64,000 nucleotides of DNA from Pseudomonas farsensis (GTDB lineage Bacteria; Pseudomonadota; Gammaproteobacteria; Pseudomonadales; Pseudomonadaceae). The translations under genes were made by a program, and so were the position numbers. The stretch lies in contig NZ_JABWRF020000002.1 of the NCBI RefSeq assembly GCF_014268805.2, positions 372,001 through 436,000 on the forward strand, read 5' to 3'. Below are positions 37,441-47,261 of the stretch, one piece after another. Position 1 is the first letter of the stretch; each line of letters starts with the position of its first letter. Under the pieces are notes generated by a model. That model was not told where the DNA came from. It did no database searches and worked only from the letters and a program-made list of their open reading frames with translations.

Positions 37441-38802
37441 TTATCTGATCGCTTCCAGGGTCAGATCAAGGCACTTGCGCGCCTTTTCCACCAGTTCATC
37501 TACCTCGGCGTGGCTGATCACCAGCGGCGGCGCGATGATCATGGTGTCACCGACCGCGCGCATGATCAGGCCGTTATCGAAGCAGAAGTTGCGGCACAGC
37601 ATGCCCACGCCTTTGCCTTCGTAACGGCTGCGGGAGGCCTTGTCCTTGACCAGCTCGATTGCACCGAGCAGCCCAAGACCGCGCACTTCGCCCACCAGAG
37701 GGTGGTCCTGCAGCTCACGCAGTCGTTTTTGCAAGTAGGGTGCCACTTCACTGCGCGCCTTCTCGACGATGCGCTCGTCACGCAGGATGCGCAGGTTTTC
37801 CAGCCCCACCGCCGCAGCCACCGGGTGGCCGGAATAGGTGAAGCCATGGTTGAAGTCGCCGCCTTCGCTGAGCACCTGGGCCACTTTGTCACGCACGATC
37901 ACACCGCCCATGGGGATGTAACCGGAGGTCAGGCCCTTGGCGATAGTCATCAGGTCAGGCTGCAGCCCGTAGTAATCAGAGCCGAACCATTCGCCGGTGC
38001 GGCCAAAACCGCAGATCACTTCGTCAGCGACAAACAGGATGTCGTACTTGGCGAGGATCTCTTTGACCTTCGGCCAGTAAGTGTCGGGTGGAATGATCAC
38101 CCCGCCGGCGCCCTGGATCGGCTCGGCAATAAAAGCGGCGACGTTGTCTTCGCCGACTTCGAGAATCTTCTTTTCAAGCTGTTCTGCCGCCCAGACGCCG
38201 AAGGCATCCGGGGCCATGTCGCCGCCCTCGCCAAACCAGTATGGCTGGGGGATATGCACGATGCCGGGAATCGGCAGGCCGCCCTGCTCGTGCATGCCAC
38301 TCATGCCGCCCAGGCTTGCGCCAGCGACGGTGGAGCCGTGGTAGCCGTTGACCCGGCCAATAATCGTCTGCTTGTTCGGCTTGCCCTTCAGCGCCCAGTA
38401 ATGCCGCACCATGCGCAGTACCGTGTCGTTGCCTTCGGAGCCGGAACTGGTGAAGAACACATGGCTCATGCCCGCAGGGGCCAGGTCGGTGATCGCCTTG
38501 GCAAGCTCCAACGCTGGTGGGTGGGCAGTCTGGAAGAACAGGTTGTAGTAGGGCAGCTCGCGCATCTGCTTCTCGGCGGCCTGCACCAGTTCTTCGCGGC
38601 CATACCCCACCGCCACGCACCACAGCCCGGCCATGCCGTCGAGGATCTTGTGCCCCTCGCTGTCCCACAAATGCACGCCCTGGGCCTTGGTGATGATGCG
38701 CGGCCCCTTGGCCTTCAGCTGTTTGTAGTCGCTGAACGGGGCCAGGTGGTGGTCGCCGCTCAGGGCCTGCCATTCACGGGTTTGCGGGTTGACGACGCTC
38801 AT
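37441..38802 (-). CDS. spuC: Putrescine/polyamine:pyruvate aminotransferase
   Basis: A 453-residue class III PLP aminotransferase. It deaminates putrescine (and probably cadaverine and spermidine) with pyruvate as acceptor, giving 4-aminobutanal on the way to GABA. LFVADEVICGFG holds D260 and LMTIAKGLTSG the Schiff-base lysine K289; TSSGSEGNDT is the phosphate-binding segment. It lies 48 bp downstream of the glutamine-synthetase-like gene, in one operon with it. Confidence 0.92.
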   Translation of the reverse strand: MSVVNPQTREWQALSGDHHLAPFSDYKQLKAKGPRIITKAQGVHLWDSEGHKILDGMAGLWCVAVGYGREELVQAAEKQMRELPYYNLFFQTAHPPALELAKAITDLAPAGMSHVFFTSSGSEGNDTVLRMVRHYWALKGKPNKQTIIGRVNGYHGSTVAGASLGGMSGMHEQGGLPIPGIVHIPQPYWFGEGGDMAPDAFGVWAAEQLEKKILEVGEDNVAAFIAEPIQGAGGVIIPPDTYWPKVKEILAKYDILFVADEVICGFGRTGEWFGSDYYGLQPDLMTIAKGLTSGYIPMGGVIVRDKVAQVLSEGGDFNHGFTYSGHPVAAAVGLENLRILRDERIVEKARSEVAPYLQKRLRELQDHPLVGEVRGLGLLGAIELVKDKASRSRYEGKGVGMLCRNFCFDNGLIMRAVGDTMIIAPPLVISHAEVDELVEKARKCLDLTLEAIR

Positions 38803-38850
38803 CTGCCTCTCCAGTTTCGGCTGGCCGCCCGCAGGCGGCCCTAGGGTTGA

Positions 38851-40209
38851 TCACACCGCGAACAGCAGGAACTCACGCTCCCAGGAGCTGATCACGCGCT
38901 TGAAGTTCTCGTGTTCGGCGCGCTTGGTCGCGACGTAGCCGGTGATGAACTTCTTGCCCAGGTACTGCTCGAGTGCGCGGCTGACTTCCATGCGCTCAAG
39001 GGCGTCCTCGATGGTCAGCGGCAGGCGCAGGTTGCGCCGCTCGTAACCACGGCCCTGTACCGGCGCACTGGCTGCAATGCCCTCGACCATGCCGATGTAG
39101 CCGCACAGCAGGCTCGCGGCAATGGCCAGGTACGGGTTGGCGTCAGCGCCCGGCAGACGGTTTTCGACGCGGCGGTTCTGCGGGCCGGCATCCGGTACGC
39201 GCAGGCCGACGGTGCGGTTTTCTTCGCCCCACTCCACGTTTACCGGCGCCGAGGTATCGGGCAGGAAGCGGCGGAACGAGTTGACGTTAGGCGCGAACAG
39301 CGGCAATGCCTCGGGGATGAACTTCTGCAGGCCACCGATGTGATTGAGGAACAGCTCGCTCATGCTGCCGTCTTCGTTGCTGAAGATGTTCTTGCCAGTG
39401 GCGGCATCGACCACGCTCTGGTGCAGGTGCATGGCGCTGCCTGGCTCACCGGTCATGGGCTTGGCCATGAAGGTTGCGGCCACGTTGTGCTTGAGTGCGG
39501 CCTCTCGCATGGTGCGTTTGAACACCAGAATCTGGTCGGCCAGGTGCAGGGCGTCACCGTGACGGAAGTTGATTTCCATCTGCGCGGTGCCGTCCTCGTG
39601 GATCAGCGTGTCGAGGTCCAGGTTCTGCAGTTCGCACCAGTCGTAGACATCCTCGAACAGCGGGTCGAATTCGTTGGCCGCTTCGATGGAGAACGACTGG
39701 CGGCCGGTTTCCGGGCGCCCGGAGCGGCCAACCGGCGGCTGTAATGGGAAGTCCGGGTCTTCGGCGCGTTTGGTCAGGTAGAACTCCATCTCCGGCGCGA
39801 CAATCGGCTGCCAGCCTTTTTCGGCGTACAGCTTGAGTACCTTTTTCAGCACGTTGCGCGGCGACAGTTCGACCGGGTTGCCCTTCTTGTCGTAGGTGTC
39901 GTGGATCACCTGGGCAGTCGGCTCGATGGCCCAAGGCACGAGAAACACCGCGTTCTCGTCGGGGCGGCAGATCATGTCGATGTCGGCCGGGTCGAGCAGT
40001 TCGTAATAGATGTCATCGTCGACGTAATCGCCGGTCACGGTCTGCAGTAGCACGCTCTCGGGCAGGCGCATGCCTTTTTCGGCGATGAACTTGTTGGTCG
40101 GCGAGATCTTGCCGCGGGTGATACCGGTCAGGTCGCTGATCAGGCATTCCACTTCGGTGATCTTGTGCTCTTTCAACCAATCGGTGAGCTGGTCGAGGTT
40201 GTTACTCAT
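38851..40209 (-). CDS. spuB: Gamma-glutamylpolyamine synthetase (SpuB/PuuA type)
   Basis: A 452-residue glutamine-synthetase-fold ligase of PuuA type, which links glutamate to a polyamine amine with ATP. Family motifs are APEMEFYLTKR, GEPGSAMHLHQS and NRRVENRLPGADANPYLA. The start at 40209 (MSNNLDQL) is preferred over the open extension. It heads the spuB-spuC-spuD-spuE-potGHI operon. A divergent paralogue lies 631 bp away. Confidence 0.88.
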   Translation of the reverse strand: MSNNLDQLTDWLKEHKITEVECLISDLTGITRGKISPTNKFIAEKGMRLPESVLLQTVTGDYVDDDIYYELLDPADIDMICRPDENAVFLVPWAIEPTAQVIHDTYDKKGNPVELSPRNVLKKVLKLYAEKGWQPIVAPEMEFYLTKRAEDPDFPLQPPVGRSGRPETGRQSFSIEAANEFDPLFEDVYDWCELQNLDLDTLIHEDGTAQMEINFRHGDALHLADQILVFKRTMREAALKHNVAATFMAKPMTGEPGSAMHLHQSVVDAATGKNIFSNEDGSMSELFLNHIGGLQKFIPEALPLFAPNVNSFRRFLPDTSAPVNVEWGEENRTVGLRVPDAGPQNRRVENRLPGADANPYLAIAASLLCGYIGMVEGIAASAPVQGRGYERRNLRLPLTIEDALERMEVSRALEQYLGKKFITGYVATKRAEHENFKRVISSWEREFLLFAV

Positions 40210-40840
40210 AAATACCTCAGGAGGCAGTGTGGCGCGGTTCAAGTTCGGCGCACAGCGCGCCGCGGGGCCTGGGAAGGCCCACGTCCTGATTCTGGAGGGA
40301 GTGCTTGGCTAAAGCAAAAGCCCTCGCGCAGGACCACAGCAGATACAGCCGGCAAAGGCGTGTCCACAGTGAAAGCGTAGGGCAGAAAGAAAGGAAAACG
40401 TGCAGTAAAGCGTTACGAGGCATGGCGCGTGGGTGCAAACCGTCAATTATTGCGGCCAGGCTAGCAACGCATTGTTGCAAGCATGCAATGACCGGACGGT
40501 AACCGGGAGATATGCCTGAGCGCACCGTGCAGGCGGCGTTTTCAGGCCTCGACAGGCAGACCATGTGACCCTCGTATTATTGTGTTCTGGGTTGCGACCG
40601 AGCTTAGCCTTGTTCATTTTTTTACACAACACCCCCGTAAAAAATAAAGGACGCCCCGCGCCAGATAACCCTTCAGCACGAAAATAGCGGATAATGCGAC
40701 GCCCCGATATGCAGCAAATCTGCCGTAGATGTGCCATTTAAGGGCGTCAGGGGGCTGGCTTGACTTCAACTGGTCTTTCCGATTGACTGGGGTTGCAAGC
40801 CCCCCTTGATTGATATTTTTAACAACAAAGGTGTTGCATC
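40210..40840. promoter_or_regulatory. 631 bp divergent control region spuB / spuI
   Basis: No gene is supported here, although in P. aeruginosa spuA lies at this place. The region should hold both promoters. GCATTG...CAATG around 40469-40490 (with inner TTGCAAGCATG) is a partly palindromic candidate operator. The stretch 40600-40650 is AT-rich and close to the spuI side. No strong terminator or riboswitch is visible. Confidence 0.45.
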
Positions 40841-42217
40841 ATGTCGGTACCCCCGCGTGCCGTTCAGCTTAACGAAGCGAACGCGTTCCTTAAGGAACAT
40901 CCTGAGGTTCTCTACGTTGACCTTCTGATTGCAGATATGAATGGTGTGGTGCGCGGCAAGCGCATAGAGCGCACCAGCCTCCACAAGGTTTACGAAAAGG
41001 GCATCAACCTCCCCGCCTCTCTCTTTGCCCTGGACATCAACGGCTCGACCGTCGAAAGCACAGGGCTTGGCCTGGACATCGGCGATGCCGACCGCATCTG
41101 CTACCCGATCCCGGACACCCTCTGCAACGAGCCGTGGCAGAAGCGCCCCACCGCGCAACTGCTGATGACCATGCACGAGATCGAAGGCCAGCCGTTCTTT
41201 GCCGACCCGCGTGAAGTCCTGCGCCAGGTGGTGAGCAAGTTCGACGACATGGGCCTGACCATCTGCGCCGCGTTCGAACTTGAGTTCTACCTGATCGACC
41301 AGGAAAACGTGAACGGCCGTCCGCAGCCGCCGCGCTCGCCGATTTCGGGCAAGCGTCCGCAGTCCACCCAGGTGTACCTGATCGACGACCTAGACGAATA
41401 TGCCGACTGCCTGCAGGACATCCTCGAAGGCGCCAAGGAACAAGGCATTCCGGCCGACGCCATCGTCAAGGAAAGCGCCCCGGCGCAGTTCGAAGTCAAC
41501 CTGCACCACGTGCCGGACCCGCTCAAGGCCTGCGACTATGCAGTGCTGCTCAAGCGGCTGATCAAGAACATCGCCTACGACCATGAAATGGACACCACAT
41601 TCATGGCCAAGCCCTACCCGGGCCAGGCAGGCAACGGCCTGCATGTACACATTTCCGTGCTGGACAAAGATGGCCACAACATCTTCACCAGCGAGGATCC
41701 CGAGCAGAACGCCGCGCTACGTCACGCTGTCGGCGGTGTGCTCGAGACCCTGCCCGCCTCCATGGCGTTCCTGTGCCCCAACGTCAACTCGTACCGCCGG
41801 TTCGGCGCGCAGTTCTATGTGCCGAACGCACCGAGCTGGGGCCTGGACAACCGCACCGTGGCGCTGCGTGTGCCCACCGGTTCTGCAGACGCCGTGCGCC
41901 TGGAGCACCGTGTGGCCGGCGCCGATGCCAACCCGTACCTGATGATGGCTGCGGTGCTTGCCGGCGTTCACCATGGCCTGACCAACAAGGTCGAGCCGGG
42001 CGAGCCGATTGCCGGCAACTCGTACGAGCAGTTGGACCAGAGCCTGCCGAACAACCTGCGCGATGCCCTGCGCGAGCTGGACGACAGCGAAATCCTCAAC
42101 AAGTACATCGATCCGAAGTACATCGACATCTTTGTCGCGTGCAAGGAAAGTGAGCTTGAGGAGTTCGAGCATTCGATCTCCGACCTTGAGTACAACTGGT
42201 ACCTGCACACCGTGTAA
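40841..42217 (+). CDS. spuI: Gamma-glutamylpolyamine synthetase paralogue (SpuI type)
   Basis: A 458-residue PuuA/GlnA-type ligase, homologous to the divergent spuB product. Glutamine-synthetase-fold motifs are present: AAFELEFYLIDQ, GQAGNGLHVHISVLDKDG and RLEHRVAGADANPYLM. Pseudomonads carry several such paralogues with different polyamine or amine preference; the substrate of this one cannot be set from sequence. The terminator at 42219-42250 suggests a single-gene transcript. Confidence 0.88.
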   Translation: MSVPPRAVQLNEANAFLKEHPEVLYVDLLIADMNGVVRGKRIERTSLHKVYEKGINLPASLFALDINGSTVESTGLGLDIGDADRICYPIPDTLCNEPWQKRPTAQLLMTMHEIEGQPFFADPREVLRQVVSKFDDMGLTICAAFELEFYLIDQENVNGRPQPPRSPISGKRPQSTQVYLIDDLDEYADCLQDILEGAKEQGIPADAIVKESAPAQFEVNLHHVPDPLKACDYAVLLKRLIKNIAYDHEMDTTFMAKPYPGQAGNGLHVHISVLDKDGHNIFTSEDPEQNAALRHAVGGVLETLPASMAFLCPNVNSYRRFGAQFYVPNAPSWGLDNRTVALRVPTGSADAVRLEHRVAGADANPYLMMAAVLAGVHHGLTNKVEPGEPIAGNSYEQLDQSLPNNLRDALRELDDSEILNKYIDPKYIDIFVACKESELEEFEHSISDLEYNWYLHTV

Positions 42218-42218
42218 G

Positions 42219-42250
42219 CAAAAACGCCGCCCACAAGGGCGGCGTTTTTC
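42219..42250 (+). terminator. Terminator after spuI
   Basis: AAAAACGCCGCCC-ACAA-GGGCGGCGTTTTT, nearly perfect 13-bp stem with a T tail, directly after the stop codon. The A-run on the other side makes it usable in both directions. Confidence 0.92.
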
Positions 42251-42271
42251 GTTGGCCAAACTGCCTGCGGA

Positions 42272-42385
42272 TGTAGGAGCGGCCTTGTGTCGCGAAAGGG
42301 GTGCGTAGCGCCCCAGTCCTTAGCTTGAAATACAAATCACCGGGGCCGCTCTGCGGCCCTTTCGCGACACAAGGCCGCTCCTACA
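42272..42385. repeat. REP doublet (family A)
   Basis: TGTAGGAGCGGCCTTGTGTCGCGAAAG-type unit and its inverted partner, about 114 bp, between spuI and argA (convergent genes). Confidence 0.85.
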
Positions 42386-42398
42386 CCGCGCAGGTGGG

Positions 42399-43697
42399 TT
42401 ACAAAGCTTTCTCGAAAATCTTCGAATTGCGCTGGAAGTTGTACAGCGAAGCCCGCGCTGCCGGCAGCCGCTCCACACCACTGGGCAAGAAGCCGCGTTC
42501 ACGGAACCAGTGCGCAGTGCGCGTGGTAAGCACGAACAGCGTATTCAACCCAAGCTTGCGCGCCCGCGTTTCGATGCGTTCGAGCAATTCGTCACCGCGC
42601 CCGCCATGGCGGTACTCAGGGTTCACCGCCAGGCACGCAAGCTCGCCGGCTTCGGAATCAGCAATCGGGTACAGCGCAGCGCAAGCGATGATCATGCCCT
42701 CGCGCTCGACCACACTGAACTGCTCGATCTCACGCTCCAGCACCTCGCGCGAACGGCGCACTAGAATGCCCTGCTCTTCAAGCGGGCTGATCAAGTCGAG
42801 CAAGCCGCCGACATCCTCGATGGTCGCCTCGCGCACCACCTCGAACTGCTCCTGCGACACCAGCGTGCCACCACCACCACGGGTGAACAGCTCGTTGAGC
42901 AGCGCGCCGTCTTCGACATAACTGACGATATGGCTACGCGCCACACCGCCCTTGCAGGCTTCGGCGGCAGCATCGAGCAACTCGGCCTGGTAATCGCTGC
43001 CCAGGCGCAGCAAGTGCGGGGCGACCTGTTGCGGGCGCAGTTCGCGCACCAGTTGCCCGCGCTCATCCAGCAGCCCCGACTCGGCGCCAAACAGCAGCAG
43101 TTTGTCGGCGCCAAGCTCGATGGCCGCGCGGGTGGCAACGTCTTCACAGGCGAGGTTGAAAATCTCGCCTGTGGGCGAGTAGCCCAGTGGCGACAACAAC
43201 ACGATGGAGCGCTCATCCAGCAGCCGGCTGATGCCTTTGCGGTCCACGCGGCGCACTTCGCCAGTGTGGTGGTAGTCGACCCCTTCCAGCACGCCGATCG
43301 GCCGTGCGGTAACCAGGTTGCCGGACGCCACGCGCAGGCGCGAACCCTGCATTGGCGAGGCAGCGATGTCCATCGACAGGCGCGCCTCGATGGCCAGGCG
43401 CAAGGCGCCAACGGCATCGATCACGCAATCGAGGGTCGCGGCATCGGTGATGCGCAGGCCGCGATGGTAATGCGGCGTCAGGCCCCGAGCCGCCAGGCGG
43501 CTTTCGATCTGCGGGCGGGAGCCGTGAACCAGGACCAGGCGCACGCCAAGGCTATGCAACAGCACCAGGTCGTGGACGATATTGCCGAAATTCGGATGGT
43601 CGACGCCATCACCGGGGAGCATGACCACAAAAGTGCAGTCGCGGTGGGCGTTGATGTACGGAGAAGCATGGCGCAGCCAGTTGACGTAATCGGGCAT
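42399..43697 (-). CDS. argA: Amino-acid N-acetyltransferase (N-acetylglutamate synthase)
   Basis: A 432-residue enzyme that acetylates glutamate to start arginine synthesis. An amino-acid-kinase-fold domain (about 1-290, with VHGSRPQIESRL) is joined to a GNAT acetyltransferase domain (about 295-432, with NPEYRHGGRGDELLERIE). The kinase-like domain normally binds arginine for feedback inhibition. The start at 43697 gives MPDYVNWLRHASPYINAHRD, the usual beginning of pseudomonad ArgA. Confidence 0.93.
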   Translation of the reverse strand: MPDYVNWLRHASPYINAHRDCTFVVMLPGDGVDHPNFGNIVHDLVLLHSLGVRLVLVHGSRPQIESRLAARGLTPHYHRGLRITDAATLDCVIDAVGALRLAIEARLSMDIAASPMQGSRLRVASGNLVTARPIGVLEGVDYHHTGEVRRVDRKGISRLLDERSIVLLSPLGYSPTGEIFNLACEDVATRAAIELGADKLLLFGAESGLLDERGQLVRELRPQQVAPHLLRLGSDYQAELLDAAAEACKGGVARSHIVSYVEDGALLNELFTRGGGGTLVSQEQFEVVREATIEDVGGLLDLISPLEEQGILVRRSREVLEREIEQFSVVEREGMIIACAALYPIADSEAGELACLAVNPEYRHGGRGDELLERIETRARKLGLNTLFVLTTRTAHWFRERGFLPSGVERLPAARASLYNFQRNSKIFEKAL

Positions 43698-43823
43698 GAC
43701 AAGGCCTGTGGATAAGTGAACGGAGAACGAAAAGGCGCACAACGTTCGAAAGTCATCGTCGGTACAGGCTTGCGGTCACGCGCGGTCTCCTTTAGGCAAA
43801 CAACGAATCAGGTCAATGGACGT

Positions 43824-44966
43824 TTAGCCCAGGCAATAGTGCCGGACAAGATCACGCAATAGACGCACGGTAGGCTCGATACGTGACATTTCAAGGTATT
43901 CGCCAGGCTGGTGGGCGCAGGCAATGTCGCCTGGGCCGAGCACGATGGTCTGGCAGCCAAGCTGCTGAAGATAAGGCGCTTCGGTGCCAAAGGCCACCGC
44001 TTCAGCGCGATGGCCGGTCAATCGTTCGGCCAGCAGTACCAGTTCTGCATCTGCCGCCTCTTCGAACGAGGGCACCTCGGGGAACAGCGGGGCGTAGTCG
44101 ATCTGCACCTCGAACCGCTCGGCCAAAGGCGCCAGCTTGCTGCGAATGGCCGCACGCAGGGGCTCGGCATCCATGCCCGGAAGGGGGCGCAGGTCGAACT
44201 CCAGGGCGCACTGGCCGCAGATGCGGTTGGGGTTGTCGCCGCCGTGGATGCAGCCGAAGTTCAGCGTCGGGGTGGGCACGGTGAACTGCGGGTTGCTGTA
44301 TTTGGCCTGCCAGTCACGGCGCAGGCCCATCAGTTCGCCCATCACCGCGTGCATCGCCTCCATGGCGCTGCGGCCCAGATTCGGGTCCGAGGAATGGCCG
44401 CTACGCCCAAGGATGTCGATGCGGTCCATGAGGATGCCCTTGTGCATGCGGATCGGCTTGAGCCCGGTAGGTTCGCCAATCACCGCCGCCCGCCCGAGTG
44501 GCTGGCCGGCTTCGGCCAAGGCACGGGCGCCGGACATCGAGCTTTCTTCATCGCAGGTGGCCAGAATCAGCAGCGGCTGCTTGAAGTCGTGCTCAAGCAG
44601 CGGCGTTATGGCCTCGATCACCAAGGCAAAGAAGCCTTTCATGTCACAGCTGCCCAAACCGACCCAGCGGCCATCGACCTCGGTGAGCTTGAGCGGGTCG
44701 CTGGCCCACAGTTGCGGGTCGAACGGCACCGTATCGCTGTGCCCGGCCAGCACCAGGCCGCCAGGGCCAGTGCCACGGCTGGCGAGCAGGTTGAATTTGC
44801 CAGGGGTGACCTGCTGGATTTCACAGGTAAAGCCCAGGTCGCCCAACCAGCCGGCCAGCAGGTCGATGACCGGGCGGTTGGACTGGTCCAGCGCAGGCTG
44901 GGTGCAGCTCACCGATGGGGCGCCGATCAGGGCGGCGAACTGGTCTTTCAGCGATGGCAACGGCAT
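43824..44966 (-). CDS. argE: Acetylornithine deacetylase
   Basis: A 380-residue M20-family zinc hydrolase. Metal-site motifs are visible: LAGHSDTVPFD, GLGSCDMKGFFAL (with the bridging aspartate), TCDEESSM and the terminal HQPGEYLEM. It removes acetyl from N-acetylornithine. It lies 126 bp upstream of argA in the same direction. The gene is divergent from the CYTH-CHAD gene. Confidence 0.9.
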   Translation of the reverse strand: MPLPSLKDQFAALIGAPSVSCTQPALDQSNRPVIDLLAGWLGDLGFTCEIQQVTPGKFNLLASRGTGPGGLVLAGHSDTVPFDPQLWASDPLKLTEVDGRWVGLGSCDMKGFFALVIEAITPLLEHDFKQPLLILATCDEESSMSGARALAEAGQPLGRAAVIGEPTGLKPIRMHKGILMDRIDILGRSGHSSDPNLGRSAMEAMHAVMGELMGLRRDWQAKYSNPQFTVPTPTLNFGCIHGGDNPNRICGQCALEFDLRPLPGMDAEPLRAAIRSKLAPLAERFEVQIDYAPLFPEVPSFEEAADAELVLLAERLTGHRAEAVAFGTEAPYLQQLGCQTIVLGPGDIACAHQPGEYLEMSRIEPTVRLLRDLVRHYCLG

Positions 44967-45126
44967 GCGCGGGCTCCCCTAAAGCAAGGGGCATCATAAC
45001 CATGGAGGCGCTTGATAGGGCAACCGGTGGCGTTATCGTGGCAGCGCGGCTGCGCCAGTCTAAGAGGATTCGTCGCCCAAGTGCTGTAGACTGCCCGGCA
45101 ACGATGCCCTTCCTTCCGAGCCCGCG

Positions 45127-46506
45127 ATGCACAAAGAAACCGAACTCAAACTCCGCGCCAGCCGCGAGACCCTTGCCGCCCTGCGCGAGCACCCCCTGCT
45201 GAAAAAGCGCAACAAGTCCGGCTGGCAGACCCGCGAACTGCTCAACCAGTACTTCGACACCCCGGCGCGTGAGCTGTCCGCTGCCCGTGTTGCCCTGCGT
45301 CTGCGCCGCGACGGCGAGGTCATCATCCAGACGCTCAAATGCCGTGGCCAGAGCGTGGCCGGCCTGTCCGAGCGCAACGAATACGAGTGGCCGCTGGAAA
45401 AGGCCAAGCTCGACCTGAAAAAGCTCGACGCTACCTGCTGGCCCGAGCAACTGGCAGCGCTTGATAAAAAAACCATCAAGCCGCTGTTCAGCACCGATTT
45501 CACCCGCGAATACGCCGAAATATCCTGGGGCCGCGGCAAGGCCAAAGTGGTCATCGAAGCCGCTCTGGACCTGGGCTTCGTGGTGGTCGGCAAGCGCAAG
45601 GAAGAAATCTGCGAGCTGGAGCTTGAGCTGCGCGAAGGCGACCCTGCCGCCCTGCTTGAACTGGCCGCCGAGCTGGCTGCAACCCTGCCGCTGATGCCGT
45701 GCGATGTCAGCAAGGCCGAACGCGGCTACCGCCTGCTTGATGAAGGCAGCTACCAGCTCGACCTGCCGGTCAGCGAGCTGCACGCCGAAATGCCACTGGA
45801 CGACGCCTACGCCGCGCTGGCCTGGCAACTGCTGGGCAGCAGCCAGCGCCTGGCCGAGCAATATCGCCACAGCGGCCACTGGCGCCTGCTGCAGGACTGG
45901 GTGCAGTGCCTGGCCGAACTGCGCGCCATTACCGCAAGCCTTGGCCAGGCCGCGCCGCGCCCGGTCACCAAAGCCCTGCGCACCAGCCTCGACGCTTTGC
46001 TGGAAGACTGGCGCCCGCTGGTACAAGCCGGTAACGACGACGAAGACATCCGCCGCGCAGCCCCCGAGCAGTTCGTCGAAGAGCTGCAGGACCCGCGCTG
46101 GGGCCAGTTCTCGCTGGAAACCGCACGCTGGCTCACGGCCCGCGCCTGGACCGTCGAGCGCAAAGGCCGTGGCGAGCGTCAGGGCAACGCGCAGTTGAAC
46201 AGCTGGCTGGAGCATCAGTTGGGCGAAGAAGCCCGCGCCCTGAAGCTGCCGCTGTACGTGCAGCGCCCGGAAGACCTGGCTGAGCAGTTGCCGCGCATCG
46301 AAGGCATCCTGGCCTGGCTGCACCACGCCCGCCAGGTGCTTGAGCTGCCACAACTGGACCGCCTGTACGGTGAGCTGAACAAGCTGCACGAGCTGGCCGA
46401 GCAGCCGCTGGGCGAAGAGCAGAAGGACGAACTGCTGGAGGCGCGCATCGAGCAAGCCCGCGCCATCGAGCAGAACCGCGCCTGGAAATTGCTGCTCAAG
46501 GCCTGA
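45127..46506 (+). CDS. CYTH-CHAD protein (triphosphatase/polyphosphate related)
   Basis: A 459-residue protein. It opens with the CYTH signature ExExK (ETELK, residues 4-8) and a beta-tunnel domain to about 200. A helical CHAD domain (from about 215) follows, rich in Arg and Leu. CYTH proteins hydrolyse inorganic triphosphate in E. coli YgiF, and CHAD domains bind polyphosphate granules, so a role in polyphosphate metabolism is plausible. It is divergent from argE. Confidence 0.88.
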   Translation: MHKETELKLRASRETLAALREHPLLKKRNKSGWQTRELLNQYFDTPARELSAARVALRLRRDGEVIIQTLKCRGQSVAGLSERNEYEWPLEKAKLDLKKLDATCWPEQLAALDKKTIKPLFSTDFTREYAEISWGRGKAKVVIEAALDLGFVVVGKRKEEICELELELREGDPAALLELAAELAATLPLMPCDVSKAERGYRLLDEGSYQLDLPVSELHAEMPLDDAYAALAWQLLGSSQRLAEQYRHSGHWRLLQDWVQCLAELRAITASLGQAAPRPVTKALRTSLDALLEDWRPLVQAGNDDEDIRRAAPEQFVEELQDPRWGQFSLETARWLTARAWTVERKGRGERQGNAQLNSWLEHQLGEEARALKLPLYVQRPEDLAEQLPRIEGILAWLHHARQVLELPQLDRLYGELNKLHELAEQPLGEEQKDELLEARIEQARAIEQNRAWKLLLKA

Positions 46507-46556
46507 TCGGCCCGCGAAACCGCGCCCGACATCAATATCGCGTCTGGGCGGGGTCT

Positions 46557-46666
46557 CTGTAGGAGCGGCCTTGTGTCGCGAACGGGCTGCGAAGCAGCCC
46601 TGGCGATCTTGCATGATGCCGAAATCCTGGGGCCGCTTCGCAGCCCTTTCGCGACACAAGGCCGCT
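46557..46666. repeat. REP doublet (family A) reaching the Lrp gene stop codon
   Basis: A family-A unit and inverted partner. The right unit ends GGCCGCT where other copies read GGCCGCTCCTACA, and the next base completes the TAG stop codon of the Lrp gene (complement of 46665-46667). The repeat therefore overlaps the coding end by two bases and looks truncated against it. Confidence 0.8.
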
Positions 46667-47135
46667 AGCGCCCAAGCGGCAAGCTGGTGGTGCTCTTGAT
46701 TTCAGACAGTGCCACGATCGAATTTACCTCTTGAATACCCGGCACGTTAGACAGCTTTTCGAAGAAGAAGCGTTCATAAGCTTCGATATCAGCGGTGACG
46801 ATGCGCAGCAGGAAATCCACCGACCCCATCAGCACATAACACTCCAGCACCTCGGGGAAGCCGCGAATCGCGTCGGTGAACTCGGTAAAGTTCGAACGCC
46901 CGTGGGCATTGAGCTTAACCTCGGCAAAAATCTGCGTATTGAGGCCGACTTTCTTGCGATCAAGCAGGGTCACCTGCCCGCGAATCACCCCTTCCTCCTT
47001 CAAACGCTGGATCCGCCGCCAGCACGGCGACTGCGAAAGCCCCACACGCTCGGCAATCTGCGCACTGGACAGCGAAGCGTCCTCTTGCAGCAGGTCCAGA
47101 ATCCGTCGGTCATAAGCGTCCAGCTCGCCATGCAT
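46665..47135 (-). CDS. Lrp/AsnC-family regulator
   Basis: A 156-residue protein: an N-terminal helix-turn-helix (DYDRRILDLL-type start and AERVGLSQSPCWRRIQRL) and a C-terminal RAM/ACT effector domain (EVLECYVLMGSVDFLLRIV). Such proteins sense amino acids and often regulate the divergent neighbour, here a small protein of unknown role 126 bp away. The start at 47135 (MHGELDAYDRR) is chosen on alignment with the family; the upstream extension to 47228 has no domain. Effector unknown. Confidence 0.88.
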   Translation of the reverse strand: MHGELDAYDRRILDLLQEDASLSSAQIAERVGLSQSPCWRRIQRLKEEGVIRGQVTLLDRKKVGLNTQIFAEVKLNAHGRSNFTEFTDAIRGFPEVLECYVLMGSVDFLLRIVTADIEAYERFFFEKLSNVPGIQEVNSIVALSEIKSTTSLPLGR

Positions 47136-47261
47136 GATTAATTCACCCAATCCGCCATTCAAGAATTGAATAGGTCGCCAACCCAGTCGTTTAGCTGAAT
47201 CATAGCGAAACAATACCCGGATCGGCATGCAACAATTTCCGCACTTTCGCGGAGACTCAGC

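Noticed and set aside
44821..46659. Minus-strand open frame of 612 codons over the CYTH-CHAD gene
   Set aside because: The plus-strand CYTH-CHAD protein has the ExExK motif and coherent domains; the minus frame has none.
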